Positions 45,654 to 56,974 are shown, numbered from the stretch's first letter. The stretch is DNA of 64,000 nucleotides from Paenibacillus piscarius (GCF_022234545.1 NZ_JAIEUI010000005.1:297168-361167), one strand, 5' to 3'. Numbers and translations: made by a program. The notes: a model not told the origin generated them from the letters alone.

Positions 45654-46211
45654 TTACATATCCATCTCTTTTGAATCTGCATCTTCCTTAGACGAATGCT
45701 CATCCATATGACCTTCATTGTCATCATGCATATCCATATTCATCATATCCGTGTTTTGCTTCCATTCATGGGAAGACAGATCTCCGGCTGTCAGAACTTT
45801 TCCCACACCCTGTTCTTTTACGAAAGCTTCAGCTGCCGTCTTATCTTTAAAACTGACTATGCCATAAGCCATCGGCGTGCGCAGAGATTCATCATACACA
45901 TAGCTGGCTTTGCTATACTCAACCCACTCTTTGTCGTTATAGTCACGCACGTAATCCATGCCAATATTCTCTGTTCCGTTCTGTTCCTTCCACTTGTTCA
46001 TACAACCGATATCATCAAACTTGAGGTTCTTTCCATCCTTGGTTGTGAGCTGCGTAGCAAACGCATCATCCTTGACCTGCATATTACAGATGACGCAAAT
46101 ATCTGTTGCTTCATTAACTGCTACAGGTTCATATTTCTTTTGCCCACAAGCAGCCAGGATGGCCACACTCATTACTACCATTAATAACAAACTCCATTGT
46201 TTCATCTTCAT
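45654..46211 (-). CDS. nosL: NosL-family copper-binding lipoprotein
   Basis: A 185-residue lipoprotein: signal peptide KQWSLLLMVVMSVAILAAC with a lipobox cysteine, then CVICNMQVKDDAFATQL, the Cys-x2-Cys-Asn-Met copper site of NosL, and IGCMNKW. A His/Met/Asp-rich tail (MNMDMHDDNEGHMDEH) may bind additional copper. NosL delivers Cu(I) to nitrous-oxide reductase. The ATG at 46211 overlaps the nosD stop (ATGA) and is preferred over longer starts inside nosD. Confidence 0.9.
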   Translation of the reverse strand: MKMKQWSLLLMVVMSVAILAACGQKKYEPVAVNEATDICVICNMQVKDDAFATQLTTKDGKNLKFDDIGCMNKWKEQNGTENIGMDYVRDYNDKEWVEYSKASYVYDESLRTPMAYGIVSFKDKTAAEAFVKEQGVGKVLTAGDLSSHEWKQNTDMMNMDMHDDNEGHMDEHSSKEDADSKEMDM

Positions 46212-47575
46212 AATCTCAATACCCCCAGATATATTATTGATATTACTGACAAAAACAAAAGCAGCCAGCCTACTACCATTACTGTACCTTGGCCTCCACC
46301 CGCTTGATCTTGAGTGACGGCACCTGCCTCCAACTGCATCAGAGGTGCAGGATCGGTTGACCATTGTGCTTTTCCGCTTGTATACATTTCACTTAGAAAG
46401 TTCATGCCCGGTGACTGGAAAAATAGCTGATAGGCCGCATTAGTGGACACTAATTGCTGATAGAAAGGATTGATAGCATACCTAAGATCGCTTAGACCAT
46501 CTCCGGTAAGGTCTAGCCCTTCAAACGAGTCCCAGTAGTTGCCGTTCAATGCGTTATCTTTACTGCCTGTCGCCTGAGCTTCAATTACATTGGCAACAAA
46601 GCCATTACGCTGAAAACGGTTACCTTCTGCATCCTCAAATTGAATGCCGATATAGTTCCTGAGAACAAGGTTATTCTGCAGGATATTATCCGAAGATTGC
46701 TGCATAAAGATCCCAACGCGGTTGCCTTCTACCACATTGTTCACCACACTTGAGGTTCGCACATCATAGAGCAATATTCCTTGAGAGTGAACGTTCTGAC
46801 TCTGCTTGCGAAAAGAATTGCCCGATACGATCACATCGGTTACTCCCATTATCATTGCTCCGGTGATGTTGTATTCACCGGTATTATTGATGACCCTGGA
46901 GCCATTTATGTACATACAATGCACACCGTACCGCAAATAAGATAGCTTGTTCTGATCCACTACAGTGTTGCGGCTGTTCTCCAAATAGATGCCATCACGC
47001 AGATAAGAGATTTCATTCTCCCGGATCTCTGTCCCGTGAGAGTTATAGAGATCAATACCATTGCCTCTTGTTCCCGGAGCCTCTCCCTTTGGAATAAACC
47101 AGCGTATCTTATTCATTGAAATAAAACCGCCATTAGCTTCCCGGAGCACAACTCCAAAACCGGCCGTATGAATGGTAAGGCCTTTCAATGTAACCCGGTC
47201 AGCCTCAACTCTCACCGCAGCGGCCTCTCCGCCGTTATTTTGCTGAATATTAAGATTCTCCAGTTGTACACCAGCGGCACGGATCAGAACTGCCACCTGT
47301 TCGTTTGCTAAAGTGTTAAGAATTGTCGCTTCGCCGTTCCCGTTAATCGTCAGTTTCTTGTCGATATGAATGGGACCCAGATAAGTTCCCGGCGCCAGTG
47401 TGATACTCTCCCCGTTACTGGCTGAATCAATCATGGGTTGAAGCGGGATAGCTTCTACACTTAACTTGGCACTAACCGTGCTTCGGCAATATAGGCTATC
47501 TAGCAACAAGCATATCAGGATCGTAATCATAACTTTTACTATTCGAGGAAGACAGTCATATTTATTTGTTGGCAT
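46208..47575 (-). CDS. nosD: NosD-like right-handed beta-helix protein
   Basis: A 455-residue exported protein: N-terminal hydrophobic signal (VMITILICLLLDSLYC), then a long parallel beta-helix of NosD repeats (NGNGEATILNTLAN, LENSRNTVVDQNKLSYL, NSFRKQSQNVHSQG and others) and a C-terminal membrane anchor (VMVVGWLLLFLSVISIIYLG). NosD supports copper-site assembly of nitrous-oxide reductase together with NosFY. GGGGGG precedes the ATG. It is first in the operon; no nosZ precedes it, the gene upstream being a response regulator. Confidence 0.9.
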   Translation of the reverse strand: MPTNKYDCLPRIVKVMITILICLLLDSLYCRSTVSAKLSVEAIPLQPMIDSASNGESITLAPGTYLGPIHIDKKLTINGNGEATILNTLANEQVAVLIRAAGVQLENLNIQQNNGGEAAAVRVEADRVTLKGLTIHTAGFGVVLREANGGFISMNKIRWFIPKGEAPGTRGNGIDLYNSHGTEIRENEISYLRDGIYLENSRNTVVDQNKLSYLRYGVHCMYINGSRVINNTGEYNITGAMIMGVTDVIVSGNSFRKQSQNVHSQGILLYDVRTSSVVNNVVEGNRVGIFMQQSSDNILQNNLVLRNYIGIQFEDAEGNRFQRNGFVANVIEAQATGSKDNALNGNYWDSFEGLDLTGDGLSDLRYAINPFYQQLVSTNAAYQLFFQSPGMNFLSEMYTSGKAQWSTDPAPLMQLEAGAVTQDQAGGGQGTVMVVGWLLLFLSVISIIYLGVLRL

Positions 47576-47742
47576 TGTTCCCCCCTGCGCATTGCCGTTC
47601 CATTACTCTATCATTAACAATTCTGTAAGCTATAAAACATGATTATGCTTCACATTGTAAATAAAAGGAATCCCGCTGACTATAGCTCGATGTAGCTATA
47701 ACTACAAAAGCATGTGTCTGTTTTGTGATTTATGTCATATAT

Positions 47743-48399
47743 TTATGAACGACTAGCGTCATCTGAAATAAGTCCCTTTTCCAAGGCATAACGTGTAAGC
47801 TGCACGCGATTCTGTACCTGCAGCTTCTGCAGGATATTTTTAAGGTGATTTTTAACGGTGTATTCAGAAATACTATAATTCTCGGCAATCTCTTTGTTCG
47901 TCCAGCCTGCGGCTACTCCGTTAAGAATATCCTGTTCCCTTGCTGTCAGGTTAACCTGCTGTTCCTTCTTTGCAGTAAAAGAGACATCCTTCAATATCTG
48001 ATAGGCCAATTCCCTGCTTAACGGCATCTCTTCGTGAATAATAGCATGCAGATACTCAATCCAAGCTGATGGTGCCAAATTCTTCAGAAGATATCCTTGA
48101 GCACCGCGCTTTAGGGTTTCTAGGAGGTGCATCATATCATCCGATACAGTAATCATAACGATTTTCACATAAGGAAACATCAGTTTAATCCGCTGCGTAG
48201 CTTCCAGACCATCCATTTCAGGCATTTGGATATCCATCAGAATTAAATCAGGCAACCACTCTGAAGTGAAATCTATCGCTTCTGCGCCATTGGATACTAC
48301 CCCAACTACTTCAAGGCTTGCATCCATCGAAAGAATATCACAGATAGCTTCCTGGGCATATTTGTGATCATCGACAACTAATATACGCGTGTGCCTCAA
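47743..48399 (-). CDS. NarL/LuxR-type response regulator
   Basis: A 218-residue regulator with an N-terminal receiver domain (VVDDHKYAQE; phosphoacceptor in LPDLILMDIQMPEMDG) and a C-terminal LuxR-type HTH (LTAREQDILNGVAAGWTNKE). It overlaps the upstream kinase gene by four bases, so the pair is a two-component system. It lies 167 bp upstream of nosD on the same strand and is the likely activator of that operon. The signal is unknown. Confidence 0.92.
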   Translation of the reverse strand: MRHTRILVVDDHKYAQEAICDILSMDASLEVVGVVSNGAEAIDFTSEWLPDLILMDIQMPEMDGLEATQRIKLMFPYVKIVMITVSDDMMHLLETLKRGAQGYLLKNLAPSAWIEYLHAIIHEEMPLSRELAYQILKDVSFTAKKEQQVNLTAREQDILNGVAAGWTNKEIAENYSISEYTVKNHLKNILQKLQVQNRVQLTRYALEKGLISDDASRS

Positions 48400-49238
48400 T
48401 TCCGCTCACCTTCTTTAACTAATTCAAGAATAGTGTAGATCCTGTCACGGTAAAAGTTCATTCTCCAGTCCATCTCTGCCACCCTTTCCTTCATAATGTT
48501 TAGACCGTAGCGGTCTTTCAGCATAAAGGGATTGCCTGCGAACCCTCGTCCGTTATCTTTAACGGTAATTTTAAGTTGGTTCTGGTTCCCATCTCCCGTA
48601 ATCCAGCCTTGATTAGCCGCTGAATGCTTCTCCATATTAACGACAGCTTCACGAACACAGGCAAGCAGTTCAATCTTTTCTTTGGGTGAAAGCAAGTTGT
48701 CCTGTATTGACCAGGTTACAGTAATTTGAATGGGGATATCTTGGACCATTTTTTTTAGTTTGGACTCAATAGACTCATGCGACCAAATTGTTTTGTCCTT
48801 CATGGGTTCGTACTTTAAATCAGCTATAGCCTGACGGACATAACGGTTGACTTCTTGAATTGTTTTACGGATCTGATGGACATCCTGCAAATGCCGTTCT
48901 TTGTCCGCTACATGTTCTTCCAGACGATCCGCTTTAACAGAGAGCAGAAACAATGATTGGGCAATCCCATCATGGATTTCATTTGCCAGTTGTTCTCTGG
49001 CTTCAAGTACAGCTGTTGCATTACGTTCTATCTCAAGTTCTTTTTGCATGCGTTCAAGCATGTGGAACATCTTATTGAGGAGAGTCATGCTTACCAGATA
49101 AACGATCAAGGGCGTGAGCCAGTTTCCTAAATCCATAGAGATATAAGGCAATAAAAACTGGTGTCTGATGTACTCCCACGCCCCAACTGTAAACGTCGGA
49201 ATTAATAGAATCATCCATTTAATTTGTTTATATGTCAT
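48396..49238 (-). CDS. HisKA_3-type sensor histidine kinase
   Basis: A 280-residue kinase with two N-terminal hydrophobic segments (QIKWMILLIPTFTVGAW, WLTPLIVYLVSMTLL), a HisKA_3 dimerisation helix carrying the phospho-histidine (ANEIHDGIAQSLFLLSV) and an HATPase domain (CVREAVVNMEKHSAA, KDNGRGF). Short extracellular loops suggest membrane or intracellular sensing, as in LiaS/DesK-type kinases. It pairs with the overlapping NarL-type regulator. Confidence 0.92.
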   Translation of the reverse strand: MTYKQIKWMILLIPTFTVGAWEYIRHQFLLPYISMDLGNWLTPLIVYLVSMTLLNKMFHMLERMQKELEIERNATAVLEAREQLANEIHDGIAQSLFLLSVKADRLEEHVADKERHLQDVHQIRKTIQEVNRYVRQAIADLKYEPMKDKTIWSHESIESKLKKMVQDIPIQITVTWSIQDNLLSPKEKIELLACVREAVVNMEKHSAANQGWITGDGNQNQLKITVKDNGRGFAGNPFMLKDRYGLNIMKERVAEMDWRMNFYRDRIYTILELVKEGERN

Positions 49239-49251
49239 TTGCGCACCTCCT

Positions 49252-49983
49252 TTATTTTTCCGATTTTACGTTGAACTTGTATCCGTATCCCCATACCGTT
49301 TGAATAAGCCCATTTTTATCGGAAAATGCATTAGAAAATTTTTGTCTTAATCGCTTAACATGAGTATCCACTGTACGATAATCCGCAAAAGAACTATGGT
49401 TCTTTCCCCAGACCATTGCAAGTAATTCTTCCCTGGTGAAAACCTCCCCCTTATGCTGAGCGAAGAAGTAGAGCAAATCAAATTCCTTTAAGGTTAAATG
49501 GACTTCTTTTCCATCCAGATTTACTTTTCTGGCACTGAGATCGATGGTCACGGATGAAAAAACGATGGTCCTTCTGGCCAAGTCACTTTGCGAATTGATT
49601 GTTCCGGTAAGGCGGGTAATCATCGCCTTCGCGCGTAAAACCACTTCATTCGGATTGAATGGTCTAGCAATAAAATCATCCGCGCCAGCTACAAATCCCT
49701 GAATCCTCTCATTCTCCTCTACATCGCCGATAAATATAATTAGGGGAACAGTGCCTCTCAGCTTAAGTTGTCTGCAAAGTTCATCTCCGCTCGTATCCGT
49801 TAGCGTCCAATTGATTATAACCATGATATAACGATTTTTTTGCGTCAGAAGCAACGCCTCCAGCCCCAGCTCAGCTTCCTTTATTTGAAAATTCTCCTTT
49901 TCAAAATACGTGCGGAGAATCTTCCGGGTATGTATGCTGCTATCTACAATTAATACCTGCTTATTTAAAATCCCTTCCTCCAT
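49252..49983 (-). CDS. OmpR-type response regulator
   Basis: A 243-residue protein: receiver domain (VLIVDSSIHTRKIL) and winged-helix Trans_reg_C (HLTLKEFDLLYFFAQ, YRTVDTHVKRLRQKF). The usual DD acidic pair is DS, and the expected phosphoacceptor region reads YIMVIINWTLTDTSG, with Asn where Asp normally sits, so it may not be phosphorylated conventionally. The ATG at 49983 was chosen because GGAGGGAGGA lies upstream; a longer TTG start is less likely. No kinase of matching type is adjacent. Confidence 0.88.
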   Translation of the reverse strand: MEEGILNKQVLIVDSSIHTRKILRTYFEKENFQIKEAELGLEALLLTQKNRYIMVIINWTLTDTSGDELCRQLKLRGTVPLIIFIGDVEENERIQGFVAGADDFIARPFNPNEVVLRAKAMITRLTGTINSQSDLARRTIVFSSVTIDLSARKVNLDGKEVHLTLKEFDLLYFFAQHKGEVFTREELLAMVWGKNHSSFADYRTVDTHVKRLRQKFSNAFSDKNGLIQTVWGYGYKFNVKSEK

Positions 49984-50272
49984 AAGTAGTGTTCCTCCCT
50001 CCAAAACAATTACTGTCCATCCTTTTTAAGCATAAATGTTTTTTTAGTTATGAACATGACTCAATGGAGCTATGAAGTTGAGGTAAGGAAATATAGTAAA
50101 TCTAATGTATGAACAAAACAATAACTGTAATTCCATTTAGGACCAATTTATTGTACAAAGTGTGAACGATAATTACTGCTGACTTAATAGTATAGCTCTA
50201 GTGAGCCATCTGCTAATTTGAGAAGCTATCGTATAATTTAGAAAGAATTTTATCTATTAAAAAAGGGGTTAT

Positions 50273-51634
50273 ATGATGAGGTCAATATCTTCATTGCGCC
50301 AGTCCATTTATCAGTCTGTGTGGAGATGGCATTTTTATGCCGGAATTATTTTTGCACCTTTTTTAATCATTTTAGCTTTTAGTGGCTCCGTCTATTTATT
50401 TAAGCCTCAAATTGAAGGATACCTGTATAAGGACATGTTAACGGTCCGTGAAGTCGGGACAACCCCGATGGCTCCGGAAAGTATTGTCGCAAAAATAGTC
50501 AAGGGTTACCCGGGCACCACAGTGTCATCAATAACGATGGAGAGCGATGTTAAGTCTACCTATAAACTTTCCGTCACTAGTGATGGAGTCTCCAGAACAA
50601 TGTATGTTGATCCTTACACGGGTCATGCACTTGGCGGGATGGATAGCAGCAAGACGTTTTCAGCTTTCTTCAAAAAAATGCACAGTGAGCTTGTGATCGG
50701 CGGCACTTTTGCAAACAGGCTGGTAGAACTGGCTGCATGCTGGGCCGTTATTTTAATCTTAACGGGTCTCTTTCTTTGGTGGCCAAAAAGCAAAGGAGCG
50801 ATTTGGGGAACCGTTTTGCCACGGCTCAGCAAACCGGGAAGCCGGCTCTTTTGGCGTGATTTGCATGCTGTTCCTGCATTCTGGCTATCTCTGCTGATTC
50901 TGGCTATTATTTTAAGCGGACTTCCATGGTCTGGGATACTGGGGAATCAGATCGACAAATTAGCCAATGCTACTAATACCAATGCCCCTCCCTTCGCTTA
51001 CAGCTTTGGAGCCAAACCAGAATCTGTTACAGTAGCTAAAGATATAGCGGAGGATTTGCCTTGGGCAGCTGAGAATGTTCCCGTACCCGCTTCAGTTGCG
51101 GGCGGATATGTTACGTTAAGCTTAGACGATATTGCCAATATTGCTGATGATCAGCAGGTTATTAAACCGTATACAATAACAAACCCTTTCGGGGAAAATG
51201 GTGTATTCACCGTTTCAACGGCTCATTCCAAGCCGGGTCATAGCGCAACGCTTCATATTGACCAATACAGCGGGGCTGTTCTGACCGATGTCCGCTTTGA
51301 AGATTTCGGTATTCTGGCAAAGCTTATAACATATGGAATAGCCTTTCATGAAGGCAGATTATTTGGTATCGCCAATCAATTACTTGGTGTAGTTGCATGT
51401 TTGGGCCTGATACTCATATCTGTTAGCTCATACATCATGTGGCGAAAGCGTAAACCAACCGGCAAGCTTGGAGCACCTCCTAAACCTAAAAACCCAAAAA
51501 TAACGGTTGGTGTATTGATTATTATGTTAGTATGCGGCGCTGTAATGCCGCTTGTAGGCTTGTCCATTTTGATCGTTCTTGTTCTAGATTTTTTCGTTCT
51601 CCGCAGAATAAAGGCGCTTAGACACTGGTTCTAG
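50273..51634 (+). CDS. PepSY-associated membrane protein
   Basis: A 453-residue inner-membrane protein. An N-terminal helix with WRWHFYAGIIFAPFLIILAFSGSVYLF is the PepSY_TM signature; two PepSY-like extracytoplasmic segments and helices at about 160-180, 205-225 and 365-385 follow, plus two near the C-terminus. PiuB-type proteins are associated with iron or copper reduction and uptake. It is followed 28 bp later by a lipoprotein gene, likely co-transcribed. Confidence 0.88.
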   Translation: MMRSISSLRQSIYQSVWRWHFYAGIIFAPFLIILAFSGSVYLFKPQIEGYLYKDMLTVREVGTTPMAPESIVAKIVKGYPGTTVSSITMESDVKSTYKLSVTSDGVSRTMYVDPYTGHALGGMDSSKTFSAFFKKMHSELVIGGTFANRLVELAACWAVILILTGLFLWWPKSKGAIWGTVLPRLSKPGSRLFWRDLHAVPAFWLSLLILAIILSGLPWSGILGNQIDKLANATNTNAPPFAYSFGAKPESVTVAKDIAEDLPWAAENVPVPASVAGGYVTLSLDDIANIADDQQVIKPYTITNPFGENGVFTVSTAHSKPGHSATLHIDQYSGAVLTDVRFEDFGILAKLITYGIAFHEGRLFGIANQLLGVVACLGLILISVSSYIMWRKRKPTGKLGAPPKPKNPKITVGVLIIMLVCGAVMPLVGLSILIVLVLDFFVLRRIKALRHWF

Positions 51635-51661
51635 ATCTGATCATTAAGGGGGGGCTACTAT

Positions 51662-52147
51662 ATGAAGCTTGCAAAAAATTATTTAAACAAATGGATATGG
51701 CCAATACTTCTTTTAACATTGCTGTGCGGGTGTACTGCAAAAGTTGCAGAAACAGATGAGAGCGGAATTCCGCCTCATATAAGCGTGGATCTTGTATTGC
51801 CTGAGGATTTGGAAATGGGCAGCTCCAACGTTTTCTCTATAAAAGTATCAAAAAGCAATGAACCGCTTGCGCATGCTGAAAAAGCAGAATTTGTTCTATG
51901 GAAAGAAAATAATAAGGATGCTGCTGTCACGATTCAAGCCAATGAATCCTCTCCTGGTTTATATTCTGCCTCTTATGTTATTGAAGAGGAAGGGTTGTAT
52001 TTCGTCCAATCACGAATCAAATTCCTTGATGCTCAAGTTATGCCGACAAAACGCTTTGCCATAGGAGCTCAAGCTTTGGAGCGTCTTGCACAGCTTGAAA
52101 ACGCGCAGCCAAACGATGCACCAGCTCCGGCAGCCGGACATCATTGA
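51662..52147 (+). CDS. YtkA-like lipoprotein
   Basis: A 161-residue exported lipoprotein: signal peptide WIWPILLLTLLCGC with lipobox cysteine, then an immunoglobulin-like FixH/YtkA domain (SNVFSIKVSKSNEPL, GLYSASYVIEEEGLYFVQSR) and a His-ended tail (PAAGHH). YtkA-like proteins are linked to copper handling and respiratory assembly, matching the PepSY and nos neighbours. Confidence 0.8.
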   Translation: MKLAKNYLNKWIWPILLLTLLCGCTAKVAETDESGIPPHISVDLVLPEDLEMGSSNVFSIKVSKSNEPLAHAEKAEFVLWKENNKDAAVTIQANESSPGLYSASYVIEEEGLYFVQSRIKFLDAQVMPTKRFAIGAQALERLAQLENAQPNDAPAPAAGHH

Positions 52148-52205
52148 TCTCCTTGGATTTTCGACAACATACATGTCCATCAACCAACCAATTACATGAC
52201 AAAAA

Positions 52206-52236
52206 CGGCAGTGCTCCAAATTTGGAATCACTGCCG
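52206..52236. terminator. Bidirectional intrinsic terminator
   Basis: CGGCAGTG (52206-52213) pairs with CACTGCCG (52229-52236), and CCAAATTTGG adds an inner stem. An A run on the left gives a T run for the leftward bglP transcript; it also ends the rightward lipoprotein operon. Confidence 0.88.
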
Positions 52237-52252
52237 CTATAGATATAACAAA

Positions 52253-54115
52253 TCAGACTTTGGCTGTGTACATCAATTCTTGTTCATTGATTGTGGTGCG
52301 TCCCGCCGATTGGATATCCGTATATTGGTACATGTTCGTAACAATGACTGGCGTAATCATGTTGTAACCCGCCTTCTCGATCTCTATACGGTCAAATTCC
52401 ATCAATAAATCGCCTACCGATACAGTATCCCCTGCCTGAACCTTTGGCGAGAAGAATTGGCCTTTGAGCTTCACGGTATCAATTCCGATGTGAATCAGCA
52501 TCTCTGCGCCAAGATCACTTATGAGTCCAATAGCATGCCCACTCTTAGACACAGATATTACTGTACCGTTAACTGGAGAAACTGCACGTCCTTCAGTCGG
52601 CTGAATAGCAAATCCTTTACCCATCATCTCTTCGGAAAATGCAGGATCTGGTACCAGGCTAAGCGGCTTAATTTCCCCATTCATCGGGCTGAATACGGGT
52701 TGATCCTGTAATGTAATGTCTTCCGTTCCTTCAGTTGTTGTCGGGGAACTTGCTGATGGAGCAGCTGCTTCTTCCTGGAAGCCCAGTATATAGGTAATAA
52801 CGGCAGCTACAGCGAATGCAATTACAGCAGCAATCAGTGCATAGAGCAGGTTACTAATAGTTGGACCGACATATGCTGCAGCTCCTGGAAGACCTACAGT
52901 GCCAATAAAATAAGCTTTAACCGAAAAGGTTCCCATAAAAGCTCCGGCAGCTGCGCCCCCAATGAGTGCTGCAATAAATGGTTTTTTGAATTTCATGTTA
53001 ATTCCGTACATTGCAGGTTCTGTAATCCCCATAAGAGCAGTAAGTCCTGTAGAATAAGAAAGTGATTTGGTTTGAGTATTGTTGGACTTGAAGCCCACAC
53101 CAAATGCGGCACCACCCTGCGCCATATTAGCTGCGAACATTAACGGTACGATAAAATCGTAACCAAATGTTGCAATCGATCCCACTGCAAGCGGCAACAG
53201 CGCATAATGCATGCCAGTAATAATCAGTAAAGACATCGTGCCCCCAATTAAAATACTCGCAAAAATGGATGTGTTATCAAATAACCAACTGATCCCCCCG
53301 GATAAACCGTTTCCAATAATGCCGCCCAGTGGCCCTATAGCTATCAAGGTTAGCGGTACCATGATAAGTAACGTAACGGTTGGTACAACAATCAGCTTTA
53401 ATGAAGCATGAGTGATACGGTCAATAGCTCTTTCCACGTAAGCGGCAATCCAGATTGCAATGACGATAGGAATAACCGATGAAGCATAGGATGTGGCAAT
53501 AACCTTAATGCCTGCAAACGATGTATTACCCTCTTGAAGTAAGGCTGTAATGGTGGGATGCATGAGGCCAGCCGCTAGTGCAGCTCCCACATAAACGTTG
53601 CTTCCCATTTTTTTCGCAGCACTAACGGCCAAAATAATAGGAAGAAAGTAGAACGCGCCATCGCCAATGGCGGTCAAAATGATATAGGTTGAACTTGTAT
53701 TCGTCATCCAGCCAATAGCCACCAGAATGGACACAATTCCTTTGATCATCCCTGCGCCAGCAATGGCTGGCAGGATTGGCGTGAACATGCCTGCGATGAA
53801 ATCAAATAATGCGCTGATCGGATTTCTTTGTTTTTTTTCTTGTTTTGAAGCGCTGTCTTTTTTAGTGGTCTTGCTCATGTTGTTCACTAGTGCTTGATAC
53901 ACTTCGGATACTTCGTTGCCAATGATCACTTGAAACTGTCCGCCGTTTTCCGTTACACCCATAACGCCAGGCGTGTTTTTTAATGCCGCTTTGTCAGCGT
54001 GATTATTATCGTTTAGATTGAATCTCAGCCGAGTCATGCAGTGAGTAACTTGATCGATATTCTCTTCGCCACCAACCAGCTTGAGAATATCCTTGGACAA
54101 TTGTTGTTTATCCAT
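52253..54115 (-). CDS. bglP: PTS beta-glucoside transporter subunit IIBCA
   Basis: A 620-residue permease with all three domains. IIB carries the phospho-cysteine in DQVTHCMTRLRF (near residue 26), IIC spans about residues 110-460 with some ten membrane helices, and IIA carries the phospho-histidine in AEMLIHIGIDTVKLKG. It imports and phosphorylates aryl-beta-glucosides such as salicin or arbutin using phosphate from HPr. It is divergent from the RpiR regulator, with GTAAC repeats in between; the 6-phospho-beta-glucosidase lies beyond it. No LicT-type antiterminator is present, so control is probably by the RpiR protein. Confidence 0.94.
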   Translation of the reverse strand: MDKQQLSKDILKLVGGEENIDQVTHCMTRLRFNLNDNNHADKAALKNTPGVMGVTENGGQFQVIIGNEVSEVYQALVNNMSKTTKKDSASKQEKKQRNPISALFDFIAGMFTPILPAIAGAGMIKGIVSILVAIGWMTNTSSTYIILTAIGDGAFYFLPIILAVSAAKKMGSNVYVGAALAAGLMHPTITALLQEGNTSFAGIKVIATSYASSVIPIVIAIWIAAYVERAIDRITHASLKLIVVPTVTLLIMVPLTLIAIGPLGGIIGNGLSGGISWLFDNTSIFASILIGGTMSLLIITGMHYALLPLAVGSIATFGYDFIVPLMFAANMAQGGAAFGVGFKSNNTQTKSLSYSTGLTALMGITEPAMYGINMKFKKPFIAALIGGAAAGAFMGTFSVKAYFIGTVGLPGAAAYVGPTISNLLYALIAAVIAFAVAAVITYILGFQEEAAAPSASSPTTTEGTEDITLQDQPVFSPMNGEIKPLSLVPDPAFSEEMMGKGFAIQPTEGRAVSPVNGTVISVSKSGHAIGLISDLGAEMLIHIGIDTVKLKGQFFSPKVQAGDTVSVGDLLMEFDRIEIEKAGYNMITPVIVTNMYQYTDIQSAGRTTINEQELMYTAKV

Positions 54116-54231
54116 AGTACTTGAGCCCCTTTGTGTTTTTATTAGAAGTATGTTATAAATTCATGTTACTCAGATCAGGGCAGTAAATATATAGATTTTC
54201 GCGTTTTGTTTGCAGTGACACATAATGATTC

Positions 54232-54270
54232 TTGTAACAAAAATGTAACGTGTTGTTTTTTTTGTAACGG
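54232..54270. promoter_or_regulatory. Candidate RpiR operator: GTAAC direct repeats
   Basis: GTAAC at 54234 and 54245 (11-bp period, sequence TTGTAACAAAAATGTAACG) and a third TTTGTAACGG at 54261, between divergent bglP and rpiR. The same pattern recurs upstream of the glucosidase gene. Confidence 0.6.
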
Positions 54271-54333
54271 TGATGTATACTGCCTAAGCAGATTACCTAT
54301 TCTTACTATTATGGTCTAAGGGAGTGAATTTTC

Positions 54334-55077
54334 ATGTTCACCAGTGAGCAAATCTCGTCCTATAATGAATTGGAGCTATCCTTGTATAACTATATTTCTC
54401 AAAATATGGAAAAAGTAGCGTACATGCGTATTAGAGAGCTGGCCGATGAAACTCATGTATCTACAGCCACCATTTTGCGGTTTTGCAGAAAGAATCAATG
54501 TGAGGGATTTTCCGAATTCAAAGTTAAACTTAAGATGCTCGTTTCCCAAAAAGATAAACTAACGAAGCAGGAGTTGAAAAGTCCTCATCATGCAGTGTAT
54601 GCATTTTTTGAACATTCTCAATCTCCTGAATTGGTGGAAAAAATTTCAGCAGCAGCGAACTTAATTGCTACAGCTAGTAATGTCATTTTTATTGGTATCG
54701 GAAGCTCTGGAGTAATGGGTGAATATGGAGCTAGGTTATTTTCAAATTTAGGGATATTCTCTATGTACATAAAAGATCCTCATTATCCTATTCATACGAG
54801 AATTCAAAAAGACAGTATTACGATTGCTTTGTCTACGCGAGGTGAAAACCCATATGTTCAACCTTACCTCCAACGGATCAAGCAGGATAAGCATAAAATT
54901 ATTGCAATTACGAATAATCGCCAATCTACCATGGCCAAAATTTCAGATGTATGTATTCCTTATTATGTAAAAGAAGAGTATCACGGAAGTATTGACCTCA
55001 CTACACACACACCTGTTATTTTCTTATTAGAATGGCTAGGTAAAGAGGCTTACAATCTTCTTGCAAAACTAGAATAA
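54334..55077 (+). CDS. MurR/RpiR-family regulator
   Basis: A 247-residue regulator with an N-terminal HTH_6 domain (MRIRELADETHVSTATILRF) and a C-terminal SIS sugar-phosphate-binding domain (VIFIGIGSSGVMGEYGARLF, ITIALSTRGENPY). RpiR regulators sense phosphosugars; here the likely ligand is a phosphorylated beta-glucoside. It is divergent from bglP. A terminator follows at 55127. Confidence 0.92.
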   Translation: MFTSEQISSYNELELSLYNYISQNMEKVAYMRIRELADETHVSTATILRFCRKNQCEGFSEFKVKLKMLVSQKDKLTKQELKSPHHAVYAFFEHSQSPELVEKISAAANLIATASNVIFIGIGSSGVMGEYGARLFSNLGIFSMYIKDPHYPIHTRIQKDSITIALSTRGENPYVQPYLQRIKQDKHKIIAITNNRQSTMAKISDVCIPYYVKEEYHGSIDLTTHTPVIFLLEWLGKEAYNLLAKLE

Positions 55078-55126
55078 GAGTTGTAGTAGAGCATAGAGCA
55101 TCCATTCTTACTAAATTTACGCAAAC

Positions 55127-55154
55127 AAAAAGAGAGTCATCTCGACTCTCTTTT
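55127..55154 (+). terminator. Intrinsic terminator after rpiR-type gene
   Basis: AAAAGAGAGTC pairs with GACTCTCTTTT (55144-55154) with a short loop. Confidence 0.85.
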
Positions 55155-55289
55155 AAGCTGCTATAACATTGGTTGTAGAATCAATCGGTAACATCAGGTT
55201 TAAAGTGAACAAGCCCCCTACCCCAACCATCGCCATTAATCCAAATGAGAGCGTAATCGTCCATGCTCTTCTATTTCCCCAGGGAAGTT
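55153..55289 (-). pseudogene. C-terminal fragment of a membrane protein
   Basis: The minus-strand reading PWGNRRAWTITLSFGLMAMV, then VGVGGLFTLNLMLP to a stop at 55153, looks like the last transmembrane segment of a transporter-type protein, with no start or upstream part. The region to 55385 holds no other gene. Confidence 0.4.
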
Positions 55290-55385
55290 AAATTTGCGGA
55301 CGTTCTTTTATTCCACTCACATGATCGCTGCTACAAAGGCAATGACTGCCCACCCCTACTGCTATCTGCCAAGAATTGAAATATG

Positions 55386-56897
<1,512 letters not shown>

Positions 56898-56974
56898 TCA
56901 CAACTTATGTTACATAGATTCATGCATAAAATACATGCTATTTCTTATTTAGTACAAGGTATCAGAGATTCACA

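Noticed and set aside
47690..47742. TGTGATTTATGTCATA as an Fnr box upstream of the nos operon
   Set aside because: Symmetry is too poor relative to TGTGA-N6-TCACA to support a call.
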